11,067 bases of DNA from CAZVPZ01 sp964629245 (GCA_964629245.1 CAZVPZ010000029.1:1-11067), one strand, 5' to 3'; positions 1 through 6,198 are shown, counted from the first letter of the stretch. Program-made: numbers and translations. The notes: generated from the letters alone by a model not told the origin.

Positions 1-676
1 TGGCGGAGATACTTCCCACCTTCCTGCCCGGCGAGGTATGCTTTGAAACGGTTTTAGGCTGTCCAGGCTTCGCGGAACCACCGAACGGGTGGTCTACAGC
101 GTTCATCGCGACACCTGATACGGTCGGGTACTTCTTGCCCCGGGCTTTATCCGACTTGAACCTGTTGCCTGCCTTGACGAACGGCTTGTCGGGTCGTCCT
201 CCCGCAGCCACCTTCCCGATGGTGGCGCGGCAGTCCTTGTTCATCTTCTTGAACTTCTTGCTCGGGAGTCTTATACGCGTTCCATCCCGCTCATGTGTGA
301 CTACGAAGGCGTACGTCCCGCTCGACCTGACGAGCTTTCCACCGTCTCCCGGCTGGAGTTCGATGCTGTGGATCGGGACACCTTCGGGTATCTCTCCAAG
401 GGGCAGGGTGTTGCCAGGTTCTACTTCGGCGGAAACACCTATCTCGATTTCGTCTCCCTCCCGGAGGTTCTCGGGTGCGAGCACGTTGCGCGTCTCGCCG
501 TCCTCGTACTCCACCACCGCAACCGGTGCAGTCCTTGAAGGATCGTGGACTATGTCAACTACCTCTCCTGTTATCTCTGCGTTCCGGTGCTCGACATCTC
601 CTCTTCCCCGGTGCGAGTTCGACCGGTAGGTCGGGGAGCCCTTGCCCCTTCTCTGCTGTTTGAGTGGTGTTCCCAT
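1..676 (-). CDS. rpl2: Large ribosomal subunit protein uL2, 3' end cut by window edge
   Basis: uL2 binds 23S rRNA near the peptidyl-transferase centre and the subunit interface. The 225 visible residues run from MGTPLKQQRRGKGSPTYRS at the N-terminus, through the SH3-like and OB regions, to the C-terminal signature GVAMNAVDHPFGG (residues 188-200), which holds the family's conserved His (H196, in DHP). The reading frame continues past base 1, so only the basic C-terminal tail is missing. The ATG at 674-676 follows a GGTGA Shine-Dalgarno site 7 bases upstream and lies 12 bases after the uL23 stop, so the two are co-transcribed. One oddity: the residue before GVAMN is Ser (S188), where the family normally has Arg (VRG motif), and the usual GGG after DHPF reads GGS. 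Family assignment is certain. Confidence 0.97.
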   Translation of the reverse strand, partial: MGTPLKQQRRGKGSPTYRSNSHRGRGDVEHRNAEITGEVVDIVHDPSRTAPVAVVEYEDGETRNVLAPENLREGDEIEIGVSAEVEPGNTLPLGEIPEGVPIHSIELQPGDGGKLVRSSGTYAFVVTHERDGTRIRLPSKKFKKMNKDCRATIGKVAAGGRPDKPFVKAGNRFKSDKARGKKYPTVSGVAMNAVDHPFGGSAKPGQPKTVSKHTSPGRKVGSISA

Positions 677-688
677 TATGTTTTCACC

Positions 689-958
689 TTACATCATGCC
701 CAGTCTGGTCGCGATGTCCATCGCGTCGTCAGACTCGCTGAGCCGAACAAAGGCCTTTTTCTTGGCCTGTGGTGTTACAGTGGTGTTTACTTTTTTAACT
801 GTGACATCGAACAGGTGCTCTACCGCGTCTTTTACCTGGCTCTTGTTCGCATCTAGGTCGACGATGAGAACAAGGGTGTTCTGCTGGTCGACCTTGTCCA
901 TCGCCTTCTCAGTGAGGTGTGGGTTCTCGATCACCTTCCAGGCCTTCTCTGTCTCCAT
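689..958 (-). CDS. rpl23: Large ribosomal subunit protein uL23
   Basis: uL23 is a small r-protein at the polypeptide exit tunnel, where the signal recognition particle and nascent-chain factors dock. The 89 residues match archaeal length and pattern: an N-terminal ENPHLTEKAM motif (residues 11-20), a central DLDANKSQVKDAVEHLFDV segment with the usual Lys plus hydrophobic spacing, and a C-terminal KKAFVRLSESDDAMDIATRLG ending. The ATG (956-958) overlaps by one base the TAA of the upstream small ORF (TAATG); a GAGGTG Shine-Dalgarno-like stretch lies about 10 bases before it. The uL2 start follows 12 bases after the stop. No irregularity is visible in the protein; the unusual part is the 109-base structured spacer separating it from uL4. 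Confidence 0.97.
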   Translation of the reverse strand: METEKAWKVIENPHLTEKAMDKVDQQNTLVLIVDLDANKSQVKDAVEHLFDVTVKKVNTTVTPQAKKKAFVRLSESDDAMDIATRLGMM

Positions 959-1056
959 TACCGGGCTACACCTCGTGTGTTGTCCGGTTCGAAGACTCCG
1001 AGAGTCTTCTCGACCGCAGAAAACCTCCAGTTTTCGAGTCTAGAAAATGTCTTCAT
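958..1056 (-). CDS. Candidate 32-residue small protein between uL4 and uL23
   Basis: I do not recognise this product. The ORF begins with ATG at 1054-1056 and reads MKTFSRLENWRF at the N-terminus; its TAA (958-960) overlaps the uL23 ATG by one base as TAATG. A strong Shine-Dalgarno site (GGAGAGG) lies five bases before the ATG, just past the uL4 stop. Good initiation and a coupled stop/start favour real translation within the operon. The product would be basic, with Lys/Arg exceeding Asp/Glu, unlike most of the acidic proteins here. Against it: the same 99 bases form three perfect inverted repeats (991-1009, 1019-1035, 1043-1060), the last enclosing the start codon, so the spacer may instead be a structured regulatory RNA, or a leader peptide could act together with those hairpins. 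Confidence 0.45.
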   Translation of the reverse strand: MKTFSRLENWRFSAVEKTLGVFEPDNTRGVAR

Positions 1057-1060
1057 TTTC
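991..1060 (-). repeat. Three tandem perfect hairpins in the uL4-uL23 spacer
   Basis: Plus-strand inverted repeats in order: GAAGACTC/GAGTCTTC at 991-1009 (8 bp stem, 3-base loop), GAAAAC/GTTTTC at 1019-1035 (6 bp, 5-base loop) and GAAAATG/CATTTTC at 1043-1060 (7 bp, 4-base loop). On the transcript they follow the uL4 stop directly. The first one encountered encloses the ATG of the 32-residue ORF; the second presents GGAG in its loop. None is followed by an obvious U-tract, so simple termination is less likely than translational control or processing. The pairing is read directly; the function is inferred. Confidence 0.6.
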
Positions 1061-1067
1061 GCCTCTC

Positions 1068-1826
1068 CTAGAGGAAGAGCTCTTCCCCCTCAAGTTTTTC
1101 CATGGCGTTTTCGCTCCATACTACCAGCCTGCCCGGATTCGTCCCAGGTGCGAGCAGTTCGGCGTTGAGATTCTCAACCCTTACCGCCTCGACTCCCGGC
1201 AGGTTGGAAGCGGCGTTGAACACACCCTCGTCATCTTCGACGATCAGGAGGGGGCCTACCTTCCTGCGGTATTTCCGGCCGCGTGACTTACCTCTTCCTG
1301 CTCTCACCTTCTTCTCTTTGACCCGGGTGAGTTCGTCCTCGAGCCCCAGGTCTTCAAGTTCGTCTTCCAGTTCCGAGGTCTTCTCGATGGCCTCGATACC
1401 TTCAGCGATTATCGGTAGATCTCCCTGGTAATCATGGTTTTCCTGTACGAGTTCCTCGTCTGCTGTCGCGGCTATTCCTGAACGTATCGCTTTCCTTCGC
1501 TCCTTGTCGTTTATCTCCTCTTCAAAATCCTTTCCAGCCTTCGGTGGGTGCGCTCTCCGGCCGCTTCTCGTGTTCGGGGCCTCTGCTCCCTCCCACATGA
1601 ACTGTGAACCGCGGCTGAGCATCACCTTTTTCGGAGTCCTCGACATTCCGCGCCCCTTCTGGGAGCGGAAGGTGTTGCTCCGCTTTACCAGCCGGGTAAC
1701 GTGCTTCAGCCCTGCTTCTGGATCGGAGCCGTACTGCTGCCGGTTCTTCGACTGGATGGAGAGGACCGCGCGCTTCACTATGTCGGGCCTGACTCTCTCG
1801 TTGAACTGTGAGGGTAGATCCGCCAT
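1068..1826 (-). CDS. rpl4: Large ribosomal subunit protein uL4, N-terminally short
   Basis: uL4 lines the exit tunnel through a long basic loop. The 252 residues show the archaeal pattern: VRPDIVKRAV near the N-terminus, a GSDPEAG motif, the basic tunnel loop (about residues 46-90) ending in SGRRAHPPK, NDKERRKAIRSGIAATA, the RGKSRGRKYRRK stretch and the C-terminal PGTNPGRLVVWSENAMEKL. Known archaeal uL4 proteins begin with a strand of about 15 residues ending in an acidic DLP-like motif; here translation starts at MADLPSQF, so that strand is missing. The start is firm: a GGAG site lies 7 bases before the ATG, an in-frame TAA sits seven codons upstream, and no alternative ATG, GTG or TTG lies between them. 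The gene begins one base after the uL3 stop. The central loop also diverges from typical archaeal sequences. Confidence 0.95.
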   Translation of the reverse strand: MADLPSQFNERVRPDIVKRAVLSIQSKNRQQYGSDPEAGLKHVTRLVKRSNTFRSQKGRGMSRTPKKVMLSRGSQFMWEGAEAPNTRSGRRAHPPKAGKDFEEEINDKERRKAIRSGIAATADEELVQENHDYQGDLPIIAEGIEAIEKTSELEDELEDLGLEDELTRVKEKKVRAGRGKSRGRKYRRKVGPLLIVEDDEGVFNAASNLPGVEAVRVENLNAELLAPGTNPGRLVVWSENAMEKLEGEELFL

Positions 1827-1827
1827 C

Positions 1828-2796
1828 TTATTTCTCCACGTGTGTTATCTCTGGTTTACCGGGTTTTTCATCATTCCTCAGGGCGGTCCTCAGCCTGACA
1901 AGCCTCTTCGCAGGTCCGGGGACGGAGCCCTTGATCATTATGTAGTTCGACCGCAGCTCCCCATAGTTCTTGAACCCTCCGTCTTTCTGGACTTCTTCTG
2001 CATCGCCGTGCGAGACGATGCGCTTGTTCAGTTCGGTCCGGTTGTTGAAACCCTGCTGTCCGGGAAGAGGTATCTTCCAGGAGAGCTTTGCAGGATGCCA
2101 CGGACCGACGTTGCCGGCCTTCCGCCTCTTCTTCTGTGTCTTGTGGGTCAGCTTCTTGATGCCGTACCGCTGGACCGGTCCCTCGACGCCCTTTCCTTTA
2201 GTGACAGCTATGACATCCGAGTAGTCTCCTTCCTCGAAGACGTCGCTGAACTCGACCTGCTTTCCTATCATCTCTTCCACGTACTCCAGCTTTTCCTCGA
2301 CGCTACCACCGATACCCAGCTCGAAGTTCTCGGGGGTCTTCCTCGAGATACCTGAATCCTGGGGCTGTGTGTGGACGAGCAGCCGGACATCGGTTATTAT
2401 GTCGCTGTTCTCCTTCGCCGTCTCGAACTTCTCCATGTTGCCCTCCTTGGGGATGTCGAGGGCGCGCTGGAGCTCGCTGCTTGGCGACTCGGTCCAGGCC
2501 TCCGTGAACACCTGTTTGCCCGAGTTGGGGTCCTCGGTATAGAAACGTGCTCCGTAGACTCTCAGTGGCGGTGCTTCAAGTATCGTTACGGCTTCCGCAA
2601 TCTCCTGACCCGGGGTCGCGCCTTCCTTGTCGTCTATCATGAGCACTCTGGTCATACCGGCCTTGTAGCCCGCGAAGCCCAGGGGCTTGAGCTCGTCTGT
2701 CTCTTCCCAGCTGGGTACATCAGGGTACATCCGCTTGGCTCTTACCTTGGGCTTGTACCCGAGTGATCCGCTACGTGACCTGCTTTTCTTCGGCAT
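1828..2796 (-). CDS. rpl3: Large ribosomal subunit protein uL3, first gene of S10-type operon
   Basis: uL3 is an early-assembly r-protein whose extension reaches the peptidyl-transferase centre. The 322 residues are close to the archaeal norm. Landmarks: the basic N-terminus MPKKSRSRSGSLGYKPK, GFAGYKAGMTRVLMIDD (about residues 40-56), TKGKGVEGPVQRYGIKK in the central domain, KRRKAGNVGPWHPAKLSW, the GFNNRTELNKR stretch and the C-terminal IKGSVPGPAKRLVRLR. The ATG (2794-2796) follows a GAAGGTGA Shine-Dalgarno site with about 7 bases spacing. It heads the operon: a strong TATA box at 2906-2915 lies about 115 bases upstream and is followed by a leader with several hairpins. The downstream gene uL4 begins one base after the uL3 stop. 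Confidence 0.97.
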   Translation of the reverse strand: MPKKSRSRSGSLGYKPKVRAKRMYPDVPSWEETDELKPLGFAGYKAGMTRVLMIDDKEGATPGQEIAEAVTILEAPPLRVYGARFYTEDPNSGKQVFTEAWTESPSSELQRALDIPKEGNMEKFETAKENSDIITDVRLLVHTQPQDSGISRKTPENFELGIGGSVEEKLEYVEEMIGKQVEFSDVFEEGDYSDVIAVTKGKGVEGPVQRYGIKKLTHKTQKKRRKAGNVGPWHPAKLSWKIPLPGQQGFNNRTELNKRIVSHGDAEEVQKDGGFKNYGELRSNYIMIKGSVPGPAKRLVRLRTALRNDEKPGKPEITHVEK

Positions 2797-2885
2797 TATT
2801 TTTCACCTTCTGATGTTACGAGTAAACGACTTTTAGTCGCTCCAGAGGCCTCAGAGAGGCTTGTCCCCCAAGAATTCTTGGGAGT
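2797..2885 (-). promoter_or_regulatory. Structured 5' leader of the uL3 operon with three hairpins
   Basis: Given the box A at 2906-2915, the transcript should begin near 2884, leaving a leader of about 90 bases. It contains the 16-base perfect palindrome CCCAAGAATTCTTGGG (2867-2882), GCCTC-AGA-GAGGC (2848-2860, overlapping the 8-base palindrome GAGGCCTC at 2845-2852), and CGACT-TTT-AGTCG (2827-2839), then the Shine-Dalgarno region (2804-2810). The first palindrome lies almost at the predicted start site, so it could be an operator or a 5'-end hairpin. The third, read on the minus strand, contains CTAAAAG and resembles the box A of rtcB, so it might instead be a second promoter. Autogenous control by an r-protein is a guess from bacterial and archaeal precedents; the inverted repeats are directly visible. 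Confidence 0.6.
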
Positions 2886-2905
2886 AAATCAACAGTCACA
2901 GCTAA

Positions 2906-2915
2906 CTTTTATAAA
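2906..2915 (-). promoter_or_regulatory. TATA box of the uL3 operon
   Basis: On the minus strand the sequence reads TTTATAAAAG, the best box A match in the window. It sits just past the stop codon of the small ORF at 2929. Transcription is expected about 25-27 bases downstream, near 2884, which fits a leadered r-protein mRNA. Confidence 0.65.
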
Positions 2916-2928
2916 TAGGATGTACCCG

Positions 2929-3234
2929 TTAGAACTGCTCAAGCACCGGAAAAGCAAGCTTCCGGAACTCCTTGCTGTCGAGTTCACTGATCTCATCCGG
3001 ACTCCTGTTGGCCCGGAGGTATTCCTGCTCTATCTTCTCCAGCGACAGGTCCCTAGTTGGTGCGAAAGGCGTTAATCTCTCTCCACCTCGTCTTTTTATT
3101 CGACTAAGACCATCTTTTACCTGGATGGGGGTAAAATGGATTCGTTTCCCGGAAGCCTGTCGATACTTTCTGTTTTTTTCGTAGCTATGCTGCCGTCCAC
3201 AGCAGCCTTTCTCGGTCCCCTCTCTCTGGACCAC
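2929..3234 (-). CDS. Uncertain small ORF; only the 3' part looks coding
   Basis: I do not recognise this product. The open frame is 101 codons, but its only ATG (3232-3234) lies inside the opposite-strand membrane gene, and the first ~38 residues are Cys- and Arg-containing, unlike the neighbours, as expected for antisense shadow. From about residue 55 on it looks genuine: amphipathic and acidic (for example LSLEKIEQEYLRANRSPDEI) with GC-rich third positions like the flanking genes. In that part no in-frame ATG, GTG or TTG could serve as a sensible start. A box-A-like AATAAAAAG (minus strand, 3092-3100) and a GGTGGAG purine site (3081-3087) precede it. It could be a gene with a non-standard start, a decayed or truncated gene whose 5' end was displaced by the plus-strand gene, or chance. 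The TAA is at 2929-2931. Confidence 0.3.
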   Translation of the reverse strand: MVQREGTEKGCCGRQHSYEKNRKYRQASGKRIHFTPIQVKDGLSRIKRRGGERLTPFAPTRDLSLEKIEQEYLRANRSPDEISELDSKEFRKLAFPVLEQF

Positions 3235-3606
3235 GGTATAGGATACTTAATAGGCCTAGCGGGTATAACGGCGGTGTTGCTTAGCCTGGGGATGATATAC
3301 TACTTCTACGCGGCCCAGAGGCGAGCCAGGGAGCAAATTGGTGTGTACAGGGATGACTATGAGGATATGAAGGAGCGCCTGAAAGAGGACCGGGAAGCCG
3401 AGGAATACGACAGCCTTGAAGAGCACGTTGAAGCGATAAAGGAGGCGGCTCACAGGATAAATGAGAAACAGCGGGAGATGCAGGAGAACTACCAGCAGGG
3501 GATACTGTCGAAGAAGGACTTCCAGGACTACATCCAGCTGACAGAAGAGAGACGGGCAAACCTGATGGAGGAACTGGAAGAAATAGAGGAACAGGTGGAG
3601 GACTAG
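3136..3606 (+). CDS. Small membrane-anchored coiled-coil protein, unknown function
   Basis: This is the only plus-strand gene supported in the window. I do not recognise the family. The 156-residue product has a hydrophobic N-terminal segment (about residues 7-27, possibly a signal anchor), a second membrane segment (about 35-58, GLAGITAVLLSLGMIYYF), a basic stop-transfer patch (QRRAR) and then a highly charged, Glu-rich helical tail (about 60-156) with long coiled-coil character. By the positive-inside rule the tail should be cytoplasmic. The ATG at 3136 is preceded by a purine stretch (GGGGGT) and, about 40 bases upstream, by an AT-rich TTTTTATT that could be a promoter. Its TAG (3604-3606) shares bases with the TAG of convergent rtcB. 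A role in membrane-associated scaffolding is possible but not shown. M18 (3187) is an alternative start that would remove the first segment. Confidence 0.75.
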   Translation: MDSFPGSLSILSVFFVAMLPSTAAFLGPLSLDHGIGYLIGLAGITAVLLSLGMIYYFYAAQRRAREQIGVYRDDYEDMKERLKEDREAEEYDSLEEHVEAIKEAAHRINEKQREMQENYQQGILSKKDFQDYIQLTEERRANLMEELEEIEEQVED

Positions 3607-5021
3607 CCCTTGATATTCGCGATGGGTGTCATCCGCGCTACTTTCTCCCCGATTCCGAGTTCGTCGCTCACCCTTATCACCTCGTCAACGTCCTTGTAGG
3701 CGCCCGGAGCCTCCTCTGCGATAGTCGAACCTGACTGGGCCCTTACGTATATACCCTCCCGTTTCAGCTCATCCTGGACGTCACCGCCCCAGTAATCCTT
3801 CTTGGCCTGGGTACGCGACTTGAGCCTTCCAGCTCCGTGGGCTGTCGAACCGAAGCTCAGTTCGAGGGAGCGTGGGCCTCCCCTAAGGATGTAGGATGAG
3901 GTCCCCATCGTTCCCGGTATGAGGACAGGCTGGCCGGTATCCCTGTAAGCTTCGGGCACCTCTTCCCTGCCTGCCGGAAAGGCCCTGGTAGCACCCTTCC
4001 GGTGCACAAGCAGATCTTTCTCCTCGCCGTCGAGCTGGTGTGTTTCCTCCTTGGCGATATTGTGGCAGACGTCGTAGACCAATTCCACTTCCACGTCGTC
4101 AAATATACGGTCGAAGCTGTCTCTGACCGCTGCAGTGATCCCTTGGCGGTTGGCCCAGGCGTAGTTCGCGGCGGCGTACATCGCCTTCCGGTAATCCTCT
4201 GCCGCATCGTCCTGTATAGGCGCATAGATAAGTTCCTTGTCGGGTATCTTCTCCACGATTTCCGGGTGCTCCTTTTCGAACCTTCGCAGGTAACTGGTGC
4301 ATGTCTGGTGTCCGAGTCCGCGTGAGCCCGAATGTATCATCACGACTACCTGGTCCTCTTCGAGGCCGTAGTCATCCGCGGTTTTCTCGTCATAGATCTC
4401 CGCGACCCGCTGCACCTCCAGGAAGTGGTTTCCGGATCCGAGGGAACCTACCTGATTCAGGCCTCGCTCCTTCGCTTCCTCCGGCACCTTCGATGGGTCG
4501 CCGGGGAGTCTGCCATTCTCCTCGCAGTGTTCCAGGTCGTCCTCGGTCGCGTACCCCTCTTCGAGCATCCACTCCATGCCCTTCGCGAGTATATCTTCCA
4601 GCTCCTGCCTCCCAGTATCGATGTAGCCTCCCTTTCCGAGGCCGGTCGGCACCTTGCTGAAGAGTATGTTGCAGACCTGCTCCTCCCTGCCCTTTATCTC
4701 TTCGTAGGAGAGACTGGTCCGCAGCACTCTCACGCCGCAGTTGATATCGTATCCGATTCCCCCCGGGCTTATGACGCCGTCCTCCATGTCTACCGCTGCG
4801 ACACCCCCTATAGGGAAGCCGTAGCCCTGGTGGCCGTCGGGAAGCACTATCGAGTATTTCTGTATGCCGGGGAGGGTGGCGACATTCCTGACCTGTTCAA
4901 GCGTCTTGTCTCCCTTTATCTCTCCCAGGAGTTCTTCTGAGGCATACACTCTGGCAGGGGCCTCCATGTCGCCTTCCTGGCCAATCTCGTAGATGTTTTC
5001 TGATACTTTCTCAGGTTCCAT
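3603..5021 (-). CDS. rtcB: RtcB, GTP-dependent RNA ligase (tRNA-splicing ligase)
   Basis: RtcB joins 2',3'-cyclic phosphate and 5'-OH RNA ends using GTP and Mn2+; in archaea it seals tRNA exons. The 472 residues cover the whole family length without an intein, although archaeal RtcB genes sometimes carry one. All metal and nucleotide ligands are visible: D92 and C95 in GGIGYDINCGVR, H199 in GSGNHFLEVQ, H230 in IHSGSRGLGH, H320 in YDVCHNIAKEE, and H395 in STAHGAGR, the guanylylated histidine (H404 in Pyrococcus horikoshii). The ATG at 5021 lacks a strong Shine-Dalgarno site, but CTTCTAAAAG at 5044-5053 lies about 26 bases upstream, so the mRNA is probably leaderless. Its partner archease is the next gene upstream, separated by 92 bases. 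The stop overlaps that of the convergent plus-strand gene. Confidence 0.97.
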   Translation of the reverse strand: MEPEKVSENIYEIGQEGDMEAPARVYASEELLGEIKGDKTLEQVRNVATLPGIQKYSIVLPDGHQGYGFPIGGVAAVDMEDGVISPGGIGYDINCGVRVLRTSLSYEEIKGREEQVCNILFSKVPTGLGKGGYIDTGRQELEDILAKGMEWMLEEGYATEDDLEHCEENGRLPGDPSKVPEEAKERGLNQVGSLGSGNHFLEVQRVAEIYDEKTADDYGLEEDQVVVMIHSGSRGLGHQTCTSYLRRFEKEHPEIVEKIPDKELIYAPIQDDAAEDYRKAMYAAANYAWANRQGITAAVRDSFDRIFDDVEVELVYDVCHNIAKEETHQLDGEEKDLLVHRKGATRAFPAGREEVPEAYRDTGQPVLIPGTMGTSSYILRGGPRSLELSFGSTAHGAGRLKSRTQAKKDYWGGDVQDELKREGIYVRAQSGSTIAEEAPGAYKDVDEVIRVSDELGIGEKVARMTPIANIKG

Positions 5022-5043
5022 GATTCCAGATTGTTACGCCAGA

Positions 5044-5053
5044 CTTTTAGAAG
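5044..5053 (-). promoter_or_regulatory. Box A of rtcB (leaderless spacing)
   Basis: CTTCTAAAAG on the minus strand, with the TAAAA core centred about 26 bases before the rtcB ATG, the spacing expected for a leaderless archaeal mRNA. A further TATA-like CTATATG lies at about 5070-5076. rtcB may therefore be transcribed separately from the archease gene upstream. Confidence 0.5.
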
Positions 5054-5113
5054 CTCGGGTTTTGTAATACATATAGCTCTTATTTGGGTTAAAAAGCCGA
5101 TCATGTAATACGA

Positions 5114-5542
5114 TTAGATGTCGAGCACGGCTTCTATGACCCACTGGCCGTCCCGGTGATCCACCACCATATCACTGTATGTAGGGCCTTTGATGTCTAG
5201 AAGCGACATGCCGCGCGTGATAGGGTCAACCCAAACCGTGGTCTCCAGTTTGTGCCTGCCATGGGCCGCATCATCGGGATCCCGGTAGTTGACTTCGTCG
5301 GCGTGACAGACTGCGACGTTCTCGGTGTCCTGTAGGAAGATCAGCTCGTCCATCAGGTCGAAAAGCAGTGCATCGAGATTTTCGGCTTCCACCTCTATAC
5401 TGTGCCGGTATTCGCCAGCTTCGGGATCGGCGCCCACCACGTCTGCAAACGCCTTGATAGCGTTTGAGAACACCTCTTCTTTAGTCTTGCCTGTCGCACG
5501 GAATTTTGCGTCTGCAGTATGTTCAAGTATCTCGTAGCTCAT
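5114..5542 (-). CDS. Archease, RtcB-activating protein
   Basis: Archease stimulates guanylylation and turnover of RtcB. The 142 residues have the family's full layout: N-terminal YEILEHTADAKF with the invariant Asp (D11), the LLFDLMDELIFL helix (about 59-70), the LDIKGPTYSDMVV segment containing conserved Lys (K118) and Thr (T121), and the terminal EAVLDI with the invariant penultimate Asp (D141). One departure: the usual TYH after the conserved Lys reads TYS here, so the His is replaced by Ser. The ATG (5540-5542) comes two bases after the cmk stop, and GAGAGG lies 8 bases upstream, so it is translated from the cmk transcript. rtcB lies immediately downstream, the classic archease-RtcB pairing. 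Confidence 0.94.
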   Translation of the reverse strand: MSYEILEHTADAKFRATGKTKEEVFSNAIKAFADVVGADPEAGEYRHSIEVEAENLDALLFDLMDELIFLQDTENVAVCHADEVNYRDPDDAAHGRHKLETTVWVDPITRGMSLLDIKGPTYSDMVVDHRDGQWVIEAVLDI

Positions 5543-5544
5543 CT

Positions 5545-6126
5545 TTAAGCCCTCTCCGGGAATCTATCTTGAAGGACGCGTTCCACGACTTCTTTTTGTT
5601 CCTCGATACTTAATTCAGTGTTGTCGATGAGCAGGTCGTACATCTTGGGTTGGGGCACGTCGATGCCGTAGTATCTCTCGTAGCGTCTGTTGTTGTCCCT
5701 ATCCCGCTGCCCGACCTTCTTGATCGCTTCTTCTAGTTCGAGACCTTCCAGCTCTGCGAGCCGTCTACCTCTCTCTTCTATCTCTGCTGTCAAGTAGATG
5801 GTGAAGTCCGCATAATCTCCTAGGACCCAGGCTGCCAGCCGTCCATCTACCACGCAGTCGTTGTCCAGCCCCGCTTCCAGCGACCTGCGGTCCACCTCGA
5901 TGTCGGTTTCACGGTCGGCTTTTTCGGAAAGCTCTTCGACAGTCATATCGCGCTCGGTGGCTATTTCCCTGAAGAAGTCGCCCGCGGAGAAGTGTTTTAT
6001 GCCAAGGAACTCGGCGATGTGTTCAGCCGCGGTGCTCTTGCCTGACTTGGAAGGGCCGCCGACCGCTACGACTATATCTGAATTTTTCTCCCGCGAGCCC
6101 TGGAACTCTTCGATTTTACTTCCCAT
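5545..6126 (-). CDS. cmk: Archaeal cytidylate (CMP/dCMP) kinase
   Basis: CMP kinase phosphorylates CMP or dCMP with ATP in pyrimidine nucleotide metabolism. The 193-residue cytosolic protein carries a P-loop, GPSKSGKS (residues 24-31), followed by FSAGDFFREIATERDMTVEELS, the NMP-binding pattern of archaeal Cmk, then DRRSLEAG, the strand VVDGRLAAWVLG, ADFTIYLTA, a lid-like arginine-rich QRDRDNNRRYERYYGID and YDLLIDNTELS. The pattern matches haloarchaeal Cmk rather than AdkA. About 17 residues precede the first strand, more than usual. The ATG is supported by AATAAAA at 6149-6155, about 26 bases upstream, the spacing of a leaderless mRNA. In haloarchaea cmk usually lies between DUF106 and cbf5; here it is displaced downstream and is fused in operon with archease. 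Confidence 0.88.
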   Translation of the reverse strand: MGSKIEEFQGSREKNSDIVVAVGGPSKSGKSTAAEHIAEFLGIKHFSAGDFFREIATERDMTVEELSEKADRETDIEVDRRSLEAGLDNDCVVDGRLAAWVLGDYADFTIYLTAEIEERGRRLAELEGLELEEAIKKVGQRDRDNNRRYERYYGIDVPQPKMYDLLIDNTELSIEEQKEVVERVLQDRFPERA

Positions 6127-6148
6127 GTTTCAGGTTTCCGGCAAGCGG

Positions 6149-6155
6149 TTTTATT
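6149..6155 (-). promoter_or_regulatory. Box A of cmk-archease (leaderless spacing)
   Basis: GGAATAAAACC on the minus strand, with the AATAAAA core centred about 26 bases before the cmk ATG. It resembles the GGAAATAAACC found ahead of the 78-residue gene. No Shine-Dalgarno site precedes the ATG. Confidence 0.55.
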
Positions 6156-6198
6156 CCTTGTCTTCAGACTGCTGTCAGTTTGATTAACATGCTCTGCA

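Noticed and set aside
135..629. 164-codon plus-strand open frame antisense to uL2
   Set aside because: Ser/Pro-rich shadow of a clear uL2 gene.
1504..2355. 283-codon plus-strand open frame antisense to uL4 and uL3
   Set aside because: Both opposite-strand genes are unambiguous ribosomal proteins; the antisense frame spans two genes and has no recognisable features.
4332..4940. 202-codon plus-strand open frame antisense to rtcB
   Set aside because: Complete RtcB with all active-site residues lies on the other strand; the antisense frame follows from its codon bias.
3603..5021. Intein in RtcB
   Set aside because: The protein has standard length and uninterrupted motifs.
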